A stretch of 64,000 nucleotides of DNA, from the NCBI GenBank assembly GCA_003614735.1, contig KZ992438.1, forward strand, positions 1 to 64,000. Reading direction: 5' to 3'. Source of the DNA: Thamnocephalis sphaerospora. Lineage: Eukaryota > Zoopagomycota > Zoopagomycetes > Zoopagales > Sigmoideomycetaceae. A program made the position numbers and the translations under genes. Numbering within the stretch: the stretch's first letter is position 1; the number at the start of each line of letters is the position of its first letter. Below, in pieces: positions 1 through 10,342 of this stretch. The notes under the pieces are model-generated. The model was not told where the DNA came from. It did not search any database and saw only the letters and a program-made list of their open reading frames with translations.

Positions 1-95
1 GGCACATGGGCAGGTCGGATTCTTCTGGTGGGCAGTGAAAATCTAGCCAGAAAACACCGCCATCGGGCGTAGCGTGTATGCTACTACGCCGCTGG

Positions 96-569
96 CTATT
101 TGGGTGTTGACGGCGGCAGACCTGCGATGGCCCGATCAGCCGTAGGAGAGACTGCAGCGGATAGCGGTGTTATCGGCGATGTTGCTGGCGTGGCATATTC
201 TGTCATAATGCTAGAAGAACTCAGGGTGCTTTCGCGCGATAACGGTCGGTCGGTAAACGTTGCCTGCCGGGGGGTATAAGATGGCGGTGGCGTGCGCGGC
301 CACATAGCGCCACTTTCAACGCTGCGCATGGTGCTGAACTGTGCAGTAGGCGGCATAGTGGGATAGTCGTGTAACTGGCGTACGGTCATGTCGGTGGACA
401 AGCGATAGAGCGCCGCGTTTGGCGCTGTGCGCTCCCAACGCTTCTGCTTTTGCTTGGCAAGCCGTAGGCGTCTAATGGCTACCACACAAAAGTAGATCAC
501 GATAACGTGAAGCATGACCACGCCAATAAAGAACAACACATAGTGCGGCTGCTCCATAAAGTTGGTCAT
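96..569 (-). CDS. Single-pass membrane protein with PPxY tail (hypothetical)
   Basis: I do not recognise a named orthologue. The 157-residue protein starts at an ATG and has one hydrophobic segment at about residues 10-31, followed at once by a basic cluster (RRLRLAKQKQKR), so the long C-terminal part should lie in the cytosol. The tail is rich in Ser, Thr and Pro and has a PPPSY motif near residue 95, a PPxY-type ligand for WW domains such as those of Rsp5/NEDD4 ubiquitin ligases. Known fungal RCR-type Rsp5 adaptors have this layout (TM, basic stretch, PPxY tail), but I see no full-length match. It is the first of five similar minus-strand genes in the first 7 kb. No intron is needed. Confidence 0.6.
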   Translation of the reverse strand: MTNFMEQPHYVLFFIGVVMLHVIVIYFCVVAIRRLRLAKQKQKRWERTAPNAALYRLSTDMTVRQLHDYPTMPPTAQFSTMRSVESGAMWPRTPPPSYTPRQATFTDRPLSRESTLSSSSIMTEYATPATSPITPLSAAVSPTADRAIAGLPPSTPK

Positions 570-971
570 GGTGAAGGGGCGTCTATGGGAAATCGTAAAA
601 AGGTTCGTTCAGGTCGGCGTGCGGTTGATGCGTAATGGGTGAAGGAAGCATGAAAGAAATCGAGCAAACAAGGTGGCTGGTGGGTGTATGTATAGGACCT
701 CCGACATCAAGGGGTAACATGTTTTCTCGAGCCTTCGTGATTCTCAAACATCACACGCAAAAAAGTATGCCACCATGCTAATGTGATGCGATAGCACGAA
801 CACGAGCTAATTGTACATAAACTGAAGGTGACCGCGGCGCAAGATCACAGTTTGGCATGGAGCGCCTAGGAACGGGCGCGTCAACATTAAATACCATCGG
901 CTAGCACGCGCCGTGCTATGGGGCCTGGTAAGGCGGCGAATGTATTCGTGCTAGCAAGTAGGGCCCCGTTT
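570..971. other. Intergenic, no gene seen
   Basis: This stretch holds the promoter side of the first minus-strand gene and the 3' side of the next. I see no conserved coding sequence or RNA gene. Confidence 0.5.
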
Positions 972-1565
972 TCAACCATGGGCCAAGGCGGGTGCGGTCA
1001 GTGGTGTGGTCTGCCTTTGCAGTTCATGCTCTGCCGTCCAGAAATGTGGCTCTGGTGTACACGATTGGCTTTCATTGTCAGCATCACCGCTAGGATGATG
1101 GTGGTCGCGAGTGGTGGGGTCGGCATGCATGCATTTCATCACGTTGGGTTGCCGCCCTCGTTTCTCGGCGGCCGTACCAGAAGTGGTGTGATTCTGTTGA
1201 GGGTCATGTTGCCGGGGCTCAGCAGGTGGCGATGCGACCGACAAGGTGCACTCGCCGGCTGACGGCAGTAATACTTTGATGTGTATCGGTTTGCTTGGAG
1301 TGCGAACTGTCGGCCCAAAGGTGCCACGACACTCCGGTCCGGCCTCCAAGTCTTGAGCAGCCGGCCGGCGGCGAGAAAAGTACAGGTAGAGTAGGGTACA
1401 GATAAACACGCCGGCAACTAAAACGGCCAAGATCAGCAGGTAGGGATGGTCCACTTCGCGGCTTCCAATGGTAACGCCGGCGACTGGCTGGACGGCCGAT
1501 AGCCACAAGAGTATAGGCCAGCATGGTGGCCACCGTCCGGCAACCCACCGCAGTTGCCTCGCCAT
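972..1565 (-). CDS. Type I single-pass membrane protein (hypothetical)
   Basis: The 197-residue protein begins with a cleavable-looking signal peptide (hydrophobic run at about residues 14-30 ending in PVAG). After a very short luminal segment comes a transmembrane helix at about 42-63, then a SRRRP stop-transfer and a tail of low complexity rich in Pro, Thr, His and Gln. The architecture matches its neighbours on both sides, although the sequences have diverged beyond easy alignment. No enzymatic motif is visible. The ATG chosen is the only one that puts the signal peptide at the N terminus. Function unknown; a plasma membrane or endomembrane adaptor is a guess. Confidence 0.6.
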   Translation of the reverse strand: MARQLRWVAGRWPPCWPILLWLSAVQPVAGVTIGSREVDHPYLLILAVLVAGVFICTLLYLYFSRRRPAAQDLEAGPECRGTFGPTVRTPSKPIHIKVLLPSAGECTLSVASPPAEPRQHDPQQNHTTSGTAAEKRGRQPNVMKCMHADPTTRDHHHPSGDADNESQSCTPEPHFWTAEHELQRQTTPLTAPALAHG

Positions 1566-2403
1566 CCAGCGGGCTGACAGTCGCTTTGATACGGTGCAGA
1601 TAGGCGTAATATAAAAGACACGAAGCTATGCGCTGGATGTACGCACAGCACACGGTAGCTACGCGGAAAACAGAAAGACGGCAACGTGGTAGGCAGATAA
1701 TGAAACGAATACGGCGGAGCAGACGCGTGTTTGTCAGCGCCGCTGCCAACTGTATGCTAAGCCGTGGCGTCGTCAACGGAGTCGAAAGCGCAGATGAAAT
1801 GTCGTCAGGCGTGAGGAAGAGTGTTGCAGGAGGCAACGCACAGCACTCCACGCCTGCTGCCCCTTATCTGCATACCGGCGGTGTGAAAATGGCTTGTGAG
1901 GGAATGCTGAACCTGCAAATGCGCCGCTCTATGGAAGATTCGCTGCACTACGCTGCGCGGGCCAACGACTGGCCAGGTAGTGCAGTGGACGGCTGTTTTG
2001 GCGTCAGGTGCCCAACATGCAATTGTCCCACCATGTTGCCGTTAAATACGTTACCACTTCACGTTGTGTGGACCATGTCGGTCATCAAGCTTATCGTTCC
2101 GAGTCCTGTTTGCCCGCCCAAGCTTCGACCACGCGCACTACTGCTATAACGAGACGAGGATATAACTTTTATGCGGGCACAAGCTTACATGCATACGTGG
2201 GCGTACCTGGCCAAAGCACACCGTCCCTATTCAGCCAGAACACTGTATGCGCGACACAGAGGCAAGTAATGGAGGTAACTACGTAGGGCGAGTTGTGGAA
2301 GGATAGTGCACGCCAGGACATCATGGCACGAGTGCAGCTATATGCTTGGATGTCTGCCGTAATACAGACTCGTGACATGTAGACCGCCAATCGTCAAGGC
2401 GGC
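1566..2403. other. Intergenic, no gene seen
   Basis: About 840 bases between two minus-strand genes. Open frames on the plus strand here (for example 1628-2149) have no recognisable domain and overlap the promoter side of the upstream gene; I regard them as chance. Confidence 0.5.
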
Positions 2404-3528
2404 CTATACACGTGTTGCCTCGGTGGCATTCTCGGCAGCAGCGGCGAGCATATCTGCGGACGGACCCGGAGACGGTACTGGCGATACGTCTGCCGGCAGA
2501 GCAATGTCTTCTGGCAGGAGATGGCGCGTTGCGTCAGGATAGCTGGGCGGCGCTTGCTGCGGCATCCGATCGCCAGCTTCGGTAACAATGTTGGATGCCA
2601 AGTGGCGGGACCGGGCCACCGGGGAAAACATGTTGGTTGGCTCTGGTGCCGGCTGCGGCTCAGGCAGCGACTGCGAACGCGGTGGGAAGGCGAGGGCATC
2701 TGAAGGCGGTAGGACAGAATCCAGGCTCACCTCCTGCATGGGCGAGACGGTGACACTGGTCTCTATCACAGTAATGTCGCCAGGATGCGATGGCGCTTCG
2801 TCAAAGATGACCGACTCTTCAGGCGCAAGCATCCTGAGGGCCGGCGGAAGCACCAGGCTGCGAGTGCGGGCAGCTCGACCAGCCTGCCGACCCATGGCAC
2901 CCTTGCGCCGTGGGATCGAATTTGACGGGCGAACGGATGCTGGCGTCGAATCGGTGTCGTAGAAGCTTGGGAATCGCATAGCGGCACGAGCTCGGCCGCG
3001 GTTGTCGTAGAGCTTGCCAGCCTCGGCAGTGCGCATACCATCCTTGGGACCCACCAGGCGGCGACGGCGCCGCAGGAAAGCGCAGATGATGAAGAAGATG
3101 GCGACGCCCAAAAGTACGGCGATGATTGGCAGAGCAATAAGGAGACCGATGGACGTGACCTTGCCGGTCTTCTTTTGCTGATGCTCATCCTCCTTGTCGT
3201 TGAAGCTCTTGACCAGCGTGCTGCGCGAGCCGGTCGGCTTAGGATTTGCAGCAGGGCTTGCGGCAGGGCTCGTGACCGGTGTTGTGCTGACGGATTCGGC
3301 CGGCGTGGCAGTACTGGTGGGGGCAGGGGCGGGCGCGCTAGGCACGGCATCGACGGGGCTTGAGACGGATGGCTGCTGGGGCTGCGCGTGTACGACCAGC
3401 TGGCTCGGCAGCAGCCAAGCAGCGAGCAGACTGATGCTTAGCAAAATAGGCAAAAGTCGAAAGCGTCGATGACGTGCAGAAACATTTCTGGAAGTGCGGG
3501 ATGCACTGTGGCTCGTCCGGATAAACAT
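2404..3528 (-). CDS. Signal-anchored single-pass membrane protein with PPSY motif
   Basis: The 374-residue protein has a basic N terminus followed by a hydrophobic signal sequence at about residues 27-47, then a luminal or outer stretch very rich in Pro, Ala, Ser and Thr (likely O-glycosylated, about 50-105). A strong transmembrane helix follows at about 127-150 with an RRRRR stop-transfer. The tail contains a KRRG-like basic patch, acidic stretches and APPSYPDA, a PPxY motif, near residue 327. This is a wall-sensor-like layout (signal peptide, Ser/Thr-rich ectodomain, TM, cytosolic tail), but no WSC or other ectodomain fold is visible. One uninterrupted exon. Function inferred only from architecture. 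Confidence 0.65.
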   Translation of the reverse strand: MFIRTSHSASRTSRNVSARHRRFRLLPILLSISLLAAWLLPSQLVVHAQPQQPSVSSPVDAVPSAPAPAPTSTATPAESVSTTPVTSPAASPAANPKPTGSRSTLVKSFNDKEDEHQQKKTGKVTSIGLLIALPIIAVLLGVAIFFIICAFLRRRRRLVGPKDGMRTAEAGKLYDNRGRARAAMRFPSFYDTDSTPASVRPSNSIPRRKGAMGRQAGRAARTRSLVLPPALRMLAPEESVIFDEAPSHPGDITVIETSVTVSPMQEVSLDSVLPPSDALAFPPRSQSLPEPQPAPEPTNMFSPVARSRHLASNIVTEAGDRMPQQAPPSYPDATRHLLPEDIALPADVSPVPSPGPSADMLAAAAENATEATRV

Positions 3529-4861
3529 AACGGAGGGAGCTAGGCTAGCGCAATGCTATGTGGTTGGATCAAGCGCAGTGGTTGCTATGCTTTGTACGTG
3601 CGATGCGCGATGCGTAAGAGACGGGAATGCTGGTGCTGACTCAATCGCCAGACAAGACGAGATGCAGATGCCTATGAACAGTAGACGGGGTGGACAAGAG
3701 TGCACACAGAGGTGCAAAGAATGCGAGTAATGCTAGCGATGCAGTGCTGAGAGGATGAATAGAACGTGGCAGAATTGCGAGAATGCAGAGTAGAATGCTG
3801 GATGCTGGATGCTGGACGGATGAATACAGGCGACGGAAAGTAGCGCAGGAGGAAAGAGCGGGCGCAGAGGGACGGTCGGCGGCGATGGTTTAAAGCAATG
3901 CACAGGCGCTGGATGTAACGTCAGCGAACAACACTCGGCAGTCATTGTGCGCACAAAATGACCACCGGATCCGGCGGTGGCATGGCACTGAGCTACACAG
4001 AAGCACTGCGATTAAGAAAGAAAAGCCGAGGCCGCCGCTGTGCAACAGCTTGAATGCATAGGGAAACGATGACGATGTTGCGTTGCACAAGCAGCGACAG
4101 TTGCTAAATTCACAGACCGGCAGTACAACAAAGGCTGTCTAATCGGAGGCAACAGACGATAAAGGCATCTGAGCACTGGCAATTTTTGTCTTCGTTTTCA
4201 ACATAGAGAACAGCCAGTGCGACAATGGCTAAGGCACCGACGACAGAGACGCGCTTGCGGCAGAGCAGCCAGTACTGTGCCGTGGTCTGGGAAACAGCCG
4301 TGCGTATGTGGGGAGAGGAGCAGATGAAGCTATGCAGATGCATGCTGGACGATGACAAGTAGGGTTGGCCGCTGCAGCCGAGTCTGGCGCCGTGGGCGGC
4401 AGTCGAATGCACATTGCCGTTCTAGAGCCATTTCTAAAGATGGCACTGTGCCATTCCCATCGACAGTGACTGTGCAGATCCATCGTAATGAGCAGGTACG
4501 CTCGACTTGCCTAATGCTGGGCGCTGTGTGATACGCTGTGCGCGTAGGGTAGCAGGTAGCGTCATGGCCGGGCACTGGTGACATGGCGCACAGAAGAGTC
4601 ATTGCGTGCAAAAAGCATAGGATACGCAGCACAGGTCAGCAGAGTAGGCAAGCTGTGTTCAGCAATAAGCGCAGCCTTTGCGGCAAAATGTGAGGTGCAG
4701 GTAGTGCAAAGGTATAAGAAGCCTTTGCGGTGCCCGACCAGCACTGGGACACGCTCCACGCAATCTTCGCGACAAGTCTGTGACAGCTAGTGTTTAGTCA
4801 GATAACGTTCAGACGCATTGATACAGAAAATATAGCACACGTTAGCACTGGTCGGCACCGC
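3529..4861. other. Long intergenic region
   Basis: About 1.3 kb upstream of the preceding minus-strand gene. It contains a short tandem run of GATGCTG units near 3800-3815. Open frames on both strands have no domain that I recognise, and I see no gene here. Confidence 0.45.
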
Positions 4862-5212
4862 CTATTTGGAGGTTGGATCGTACGGCGGCGGATAGTATGC
4901 TGGTGCTGCTGGGCCTGACGCGCTCGGGTTGCCGTACGGCGCGGGCGCAGCCGGTGGGTATCCGTACGACGCAGGTGGCGGTGACTGTCCATACGACGTG
5001 GGAGGTGGTGGCGGATAGCCGTAGGCTCCGTCTGCTGCAGGTGGCGGTGGCTGCGGCGGCGGCGGATACTGCATGTGCGGCGCACCTTGTCCGGACGGGC
5101 CAGGCAGGGTGTTTAGGTGAGCCTGCTTTTGGGCTTGTCTGCGCCGTACAATAACCACGAGGGCTATGACGACGACAATGACAATGGGAATGACAAACCA
5201 CGGCTTTCCCAT
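4862..5212 (-). CDS. Small single-pass membrane protein, proline/tyrosine-rich tail (copy A)
   Basis: The protein has 116 residues. The first helix (about residues 5-23, almost all Val and Ile) is followed by RRRQAQKQ, so this is a signal-anchor protein with a cytosolic tail. The tail is made of repeated Y-G-Y-P-P-P, SYGQ and PAPYG units and ends in PPPYDPTSK, a PPxY motif. A conserved juxtamembrane segment (PGPSGQGAPH) recurs as GPSGQGVPH in the next gene, so the two are paralogues. RCR-type Rsp5 adaptors and annexin-like or lifeguard-like YPPP tails are the nearest known patterns. The ATG has a good context (acgccaccATGG). A TATA-like AATACTATTAAT and a 17-base element shared with the paralogue lie about 150-190 bases upstream. 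Confidence 0.7.
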   Translation of the reverse strand: MGKPWFVIPIVIVVVIALVVIVRRRQAQKQAHLNTLPGPSGQGAPHMQYPPPPQPPPPAADGAYGYPPPPPTSYGQSPPPASYGYPPAAPAPYGNPSASGPAAPAYYPPPYDPTSK

Positions 5213-5360
5213 GGTGGCGTTAGCGCAATGTGTGTTGAATGCAAAGAGAAAGACGTGCAGACGCGAAAGTGTGGTTTGATTGCTAGGTGCGAGTGAATGT
5301 GGTTGTGAAGGCCAGTACAGGAATAGAACGGCAGGCGCAGAGGCCGACTCGGCAGGTGCC

Positions 5361-5400
5361 TAAATACTATTAATGACATCACGTGCTGCCATTGCCAAGA
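5361..5400 (-). promoter_or_regulatory. Promoter of copy A: TATA-like box plus shared 17-base element
   Basis: Read on the plus strand, TAAATACTATTAATG (5361-5375) is followed by TGCTGCCATTGCCAAGA (5384-5400). The same 17-base word sits at 6615-6631 upstream of the paralogous gene, again about 15 bases beyond its TATA box. Because position and sequence are both kept, I read this as a conserved core-promoter element. Confidence 0.55.
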
Positions 5401-6115
5401 AGCAAAAATAGACACGTGAAGCACAATGGATGAGAACGGAACGTTCCGCGCCACGGTGCTCTTGTTCCCACCGGTCACGGCAGCCGGGACCTGCCGTAGC
5501 TGACGTACGCATGGTTACGTGTCAGCCGTGCAAGCAGATGGATAGGGGAAAGGTGAGGTGCGTGGTTTCACCTGCTCAACAGACGTATCATACAGGAATG
5601 ATTCAAGGAACAAAGGGGTACATGCCGACGACGGCATACGCAGATCGCACTTGCTGTAGTGTGCACAAGGCCAAACAAAGACGGGCGCGCGCTAAACACG
5701 GTGGCTGAGGCTGGAAACTGCGCTGCGTATCCGTGTCACTGATACAGGCGCTGCAAATGCAGAAGAAACCACTTGTTCTTCATGGCAAATAGGAGTATGG
5801 ATGGGAACGCCCAGCTCAGCTAATCATAACTGGCTTGGCTTCTAGAAGCTAGTCACAGCAGTAACAAAAATGCCAACGTGCACTGTATCATTAGCATTAT
5901 CTGGCAAACCTCTTGCCCAATATCTTGTAACGCCGATGGGCCGCAGTTGATTGCGCGAATGAGCACAGTGATACAGTAGCTCGTAACTGGTGATAATCGA
6001 CGCTGGCGCCACTCCGCATCGGTGTCAACAGCAGGATCAGCGATACAAGTGTTTAATTGAACAAAGTCCAAACACGCCGTACATTGATCTACATCACTTG
6101 AACAAATACAGACCC
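5401..6115. other. Intergenic, no gene seen
   Basis: The distal promoter of copy A and the 3' side of copy B. No coding sequence or RNA gene is visible. Confidence 0.45.
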
Positions 6116-6457
6116 TTATGGCTGCGGATATGGCGCTGGTGTCGCCGTACTTGGCATACCGGTGCCTCCATAGGCTACAGACATAGCTGGTGGTAATCCC
6201 TGGGATACATCTGGAGATGGCATGTAGCTATAGGCTTCGAAGGTCGCAGGCGGTTGTGGTTGTGGCGAATATTGCATGGACTGCGGCTGCGATTGTGACG
6301 TGTACTGCGTGTGAGGCACACCTTGTCCAGATGGACCAAGCAAAAGGTTGCGCTTGGTCCGCTTCTTGACGCGGCAATGTTGCACGATAAATACAATCAA
6401 TAGGACAATGACCAAGACAATGGCGATAATGACAATGATAAACCACAGCCTTCTCGT
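6116..6457 (-). CDS. Paralogue of the preceding membrane protein, apparent ACG start (copy B)
   Basis: The reading frame encodes a Val/Ile-rich transmembrane helix, the basic sequence RVKKRTKR, the juxtamembrane GPSGQGVPH and a Tyr/Pro/Gln-rich tail, matching copy A over its whole length. The frame stays open upstream of 6457, but the TATA box at 6591-6599 lies inside that extension, so those codons should not be transcribed. Between the TATA box and the helix there is no ATG in any frame. The codon aligned with copy A's ATG is ACG (copy A: ATG-GGA-AAG-CCG-TGG-TTT; here ACG-AGA-AGG-CTG-TGG-TTT), with A at -3. Starting there gives 113 residues against 116. Either ACG is used as a near-cognate start or the gene is losing function. 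The PPPY ending of copy A is replaced by APYPQP. Confidence 0.55.
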   Translation of the reverse strand, partial: TRRLWFIIVIIAIVLVIVLLIVFIVQHCRVKKRTKRNLLLGPSGQGVPHTQYTSQSQPQSMQYSPQPQPPATFEAYSYMPSPDVSQGLPPAMSVAYGGTGMPSTATPAPYPQP

Positions 6458-6590
6458 AGTGTTGGGTGTGATGCTTGATGAATGCTGGAAAGATGCGTGG
6501 TGGATGCGCTCTGCTGCCGAGAACAGGTGTGCGATTGCAAGTGTTGATGCGGATGTAGGAAGCAGGCCGGCTGGTTCTTTGCAGCTCGCA

Positions 6591-6631
6591 CTATATACTG
6601 CTAGCAACATCCTATGCTGCCATTGCCAAGA
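6591..6631 (-). promoter_or_regulatory. Promoter of copy B: TATA box plus shared 17-base element
   Basis: A TATA box (CTATATACT on the plus strand, 6591-6599) is followed by TGCTGCCATTGCCAAGA at 6615-6631, identical to the element of copy A. Transcription should begin about 30 bases downstream, near 6560 on the minus strand. Confidence 0.6.
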
Positions 6632-7174
6632 GGCAACTCGGTGGCGGTGGAAAAAAGTAGCCATATGGGGTATTACAGAGTATACCGCACCATTACCATG
6701 GCCTTTACAGGTCAACTGCACCGCTTAAACCCACAGTGGCGGCATTTGACGTATCACTGCTGCGCGCTGGCCATGCGGGTGGTTGAACGCCACAGGGATG
6801 GTGCCGTAAATGTCATTTCACTCCTCCGGCAAGAGACCACGCGAAAATAGCCCGCAGTGCAAAGGTATGTATGGTGGTATTTTTGGCATGCTGTCGTAGT
6901 GAGCGCAGAACAGGTCCGCATCGTCATACATAGTCACATGGATGTAGCATGGATGCTACTGCGTTTAAACATGGAAACAGGAGAAAGTGGGTTTGTATAA
7001 TTGTATACAGAGGCTATGCCGTGCAAGGCTTGTGCACATCCAAAGCGCCATGCCGACAGGACGAGCGAGGTCGCGGCCGCAAGATGGGCTCATCTGAGCA
7101 AACGACAGACGGCCCGGTTCTAGGCGGCAGTAGCAGCAGCAGCGACAATGTGGTCAAAATAAGCGACTCTACCG
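6632..7174. other. Intergenic, no gene seen
   Basis: Upstream DNA of copy B and the 3' flank of the IML2-like gene. A short AGC run lies near 7131-7142. Nothing coding is evident. Confidence 0.45.
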
Positions 7175-9370
7175 CTAGGCCTCGGTGGCCCGTCCTTCTG
7201 CAATACCGGCATGCAGCAGCTGGGCACGCAAGTGAATGCGATTGTCAAAGTCGTAGTTGTCGGCATCCATGGCACGCTTTAGCCAGGTTTCTGCCTCTAG
7301 CCAGCGGCCCACCTGGGGACTGGGATCGGTGGGTGCGCAGCCATCCTTGGGCAGATAGCAGGCCAGAACGGCACGCTCGTACCAGGAATAGATCACCGCG
7401 TAACGGTCGTCCTTGATCTGCTCGTCGATGCGATCCAGCGTGGCGGTGGCCAAAGTGTAGTCGCAATGCTCGCGGAACACGCAGCCCAGAGCCACCTGTG
7501 CTACAGCGCGCTCGTCTGCCGTGCGTGCTGCCTTTTCCGCACTCTGCAAAATGCCAATCATCTCAATGCGGCGATCTGCATCCAGCTGACGGAAACCATT
7601 CCAAATGTAGATGAGCTCCAGCACCAGCATGGGCCACGGCTCGTGGGCTGGCGGCGGGTTCTCCGTCAGCTGACGGTGCTTGCGGAGGACAAACTGCTCG
7701 GCCGGGATAAGACGGCCGCCAAAGCGCTTCCGGATCAAGGTTGGCACCGAGGCTAGCACCGCCGTGGCATGGTCTGTATCTCCGGCAGCAAATAGGCATG
7801 CAGCCTGCAGATAGGCATAGAAGGCACGAGACCAGTTGGTGCACGTGGCCAGCCGGCCAAACACCTCACCGCCCGTCTCATAGTCGCCTGCAATGATGCG
7901 GCACCTGTACGCAGCGATCAGCAAAGAACCGAGCATGCACACACACACATGGCCAGCCACCTACCAGGCAAACTCATAGTCCATCAAATGTTCAATCTGC
8001 GCCCAGCGTGTCGAAAGCGTGCTGACATCTCCTTCCGCTGCAGCACCACGGTCGAAAAGCTCGGTGGCCCGCGGAAGATCGGCGCGCACACGGCACAGCT
8101 TGCCCTCCATGATTCGCCAAAGACGGCCGTTGGGATAGCGCACACGCATGCGCTCAATAATCTCGGATGCCTCCGACAAGTTCTGGTTCAGCGATGGTGC
8201 ATAGCTGGCAAAGGCGCTCAAGCCAGTGTGATAGCCCAGCAACGTAAGCGCAGCAAAGGGCGTGTGCAGCTCCGAATCGGCCATCGTTGCGCTGCGCAAA
8301 AGCAGCAAGCCATGGTCGCGATCGCCCTTGAGGCCAAAGGCTGACAGCACCTTGAGAGCACGTGGCGGCAGCATGGACAGGGCCAGCTTGAAGAAGCCAA
8401 CGCCAAAGTTCACACCGGCTGAGATCAGATCGCCTGCTACCGTTGCCGTCATGGCGCTGGCATCGCCCAGGGCCAATGCATCCAAGTCAGCGCCCACATC
8501 ATCCAGCAGCAGGTCGTCATCGTCGCCATCGTCCACCGGTTCCGCGCTCAGGGCAGAGTAACCGCCAAGCAGGCTGCGCATTGTTGTCGGCGGAGTTGCG
8601 GCTGTGTTGGTGCCGTCGGTGTTCAAAGGTGCCGGCGGGGGCGGCGTTGTCGTACGCTCGTCCCCACCGCCGCGCTTGAGTGTGCCGGAGCGCGACGAGC
8701 TGGTCGAGTTGGTGCGCTGGCGCGTGAACCAGCCGCCACCACGGGAGCTCTGCCGCTTGCTAAGAGGCACACCACTGTCAACCCTAGTCATGCCTTGTTT
8801 GTCGCGCGTGCCAGCATCCGCACTGCCATAGACCGACTCGCGGCAGGCGCAGTACATGCGATAGGCGGTACGAAGTTTGTAGGCCCCCTTGGCATACTCC
8901 ACCAAGCTCTCGCGCATGAATAGCAGGCATGACGTGAGCAGAGTGCAATCGGCGGCCAGCACGTCGTAGGCAAGCGCAGAGCCAGACGCATCCGCCGATG
9001 CGCCGTTATCGCTTGTCAGGCGCCGCAATTGGCGCGCACGCTCTACAGCCAGTGCTTCAGCGCGCTGTAGTCGCTGCAACGCCTCCTCAATGACCTGTTC
9101 CTCAAAGCCAAGAAGAGAGTCGACCACGGCGGCCAGCGCATAGCCAACTGCGTGCACAGGCGACGCTTGCGCGCGCACACTTAGCAGACGCTCCGCCTCC
9201 TCAAAGCGATCGTCAAACAGATGGTTGAAGGCTGCGCGTGCCTCCTCCCACTCTAGCTGCCACGTATCAGAGGCAGGAGCGGAAGCGGCGCCGGCATCTG
9301 TGGAAGCCGTCCCATTGCCAGCGGCCTTTTTGGCCGAGCTCCACAGCGAGCTAGCAACGCCAGAGAACAT
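7175..9370 (-). CDS. IML2: IML2/TTC39-family tetratricopeptide protein
   Basis: Two exons, 9370-7965 and 7904-7175, joined by a 60-base GT-AG intron. The splice gives ...YEFAW|CRIIAGDYETGG, the expected family pattern. The N-terminal half has the typical start (short helix, then WEEARAAFNHLFDDRFEEAERLL) and a central Ser/Gly/Asp-rich insert. The conserved core NFGVGFFKLALSMLPPRALK and GDRDHGLLLL comes next, followed by TPR-like helices to the C terminus (WLKRAMDADNYDFDNRIHLR). In yeast IML2 is linked to clearance of protein inclusions through lipid droplets; animal TTC39 proteins are relatives. Length (about 711 residues) suits the family. The acidic insert (DDGDDDDLLLDD) is probably lineage-specific. 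Confidence 0.9.
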
Positions 9371-10020
9371 GTTGTAGTCAGCCCGTACTTTCAGTCGGAG
9401 CGGGTACTGACGCTATGGCAACCGCGCTGGACTGTTCTGGTGTTGAACGCGGTGAACAAGATGGCAAGTGGCAAGACGTGTTTCCAAAACGGCACTTTGG
9501 GTCCGGCGGTCTGTGCAGGCGGTCCCACTGCGCGTGCCAGTAAAGAGAAACAGACAAGCTGAGCGCGTGCTGGCAGATGTGTATACAATGAGATGAATGG
9601 CAAGACGAGCGATGACTAGAAAGAAGTTTGCTTCGTGACGATGGGCATCATCGCGGTCTTTTGTGTATTTAGCCGACATTGTGACTCGAAATGGCCCCGT
9701 GTAGCCCTGGTATGGCCAAACCCATCGGACGATAAAAATATCCCAGGCATTGTGGGGACAGAGAGAGAGCGAGCGAGCGAGCGAGAGAGACAAACCGCTG
9801 CACCAGTCGCCGCATGCTTTGGCAAAGATAGGTGCGCAGTCGTTTCGTGCCAACAGAGAGACGAGTGATCCATGCCGCGTTGCTTGCCCATCCATGTATG
9901 CGCATACACTGTAAACCTTCACCAATCATGCCAACAGCAAGCGGACAAGATGCCAAAGCATTCTATTTGTGGCCACTTTGCGATCGCCATTGCGCAGCGC
10001 AGTGTTTAGCGGATGCTTAT
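9371..10020. other. Intergenic with a GA/GAGC simple repeat
   Basis: The upstream region of the IML2-like gene. A purine run of GAGA and GCGA units lies at about 9760-9791 (pyrimidine-rich on the gene's own strand), similar to pyrimidine tracts in other promoters of the window. Overlapping open frames here are low-complexity shadows. Confidence 0.5.
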
Positions 10021-10342
10021 TCATGCCTGTTCCGCATCCTTTGGCTTTGCCTCGGGCAGATCGGGCACTTCAATGTCGCTCAGATCATCCTGCTTGACGG
10101 CCATGATCGAGTAGGTATCTGTGGCGGAGGAAACGTCAAGATATCACCTAACAAACAGGATGACGCTACTACGCCCGCGTGACGCTGTATGCGCAGAAAA
10201 GGATACACACAGCGGTAACAAAGCCAAACAGGCCAAGACCCAGCATCGCATTCCGGAAGCGATACGGCTGGCGTGCGCGCTGCAGCGCCTCGGTAAAGCC
10301 GTAGCCCTTGGGGCCCGCGTACTGAGATGGCTTCAGAACCAT
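10021..10342 (-). CDS. COA3: Cytochrome c oxidase assembly factor 3 (COA3)
   Basis: Two exons, 10342-10207 and 10118-10021, give 77 residues. The start MVLKPSQY matches the yeast COA3 start, then ALQRARQPYRFRN leads into a single membrane helix (LGLGLFGFVTAVYTYSIMAV) and the family signature KQDDLSDIEVPDLP. COA3 sits in the inner mitochondrial membrane and helps stabilise newly made Cox1 with COX14 during complex IV assembly. The intron interrupts the helix codon GTG-T|AT. No cleavable presequence is seen, as usual for the family. It is divergent from NFS1, so two mitochondrial genes share about 290 bases of promoter. Confidence 0.92.

Noticed and set aside
9760-9791. GA/GCGA repeat as a possible array
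   Set aside because: A simple-sequence tract of about 30 bases with no spacers; CRISPR or satellite structure is absent.
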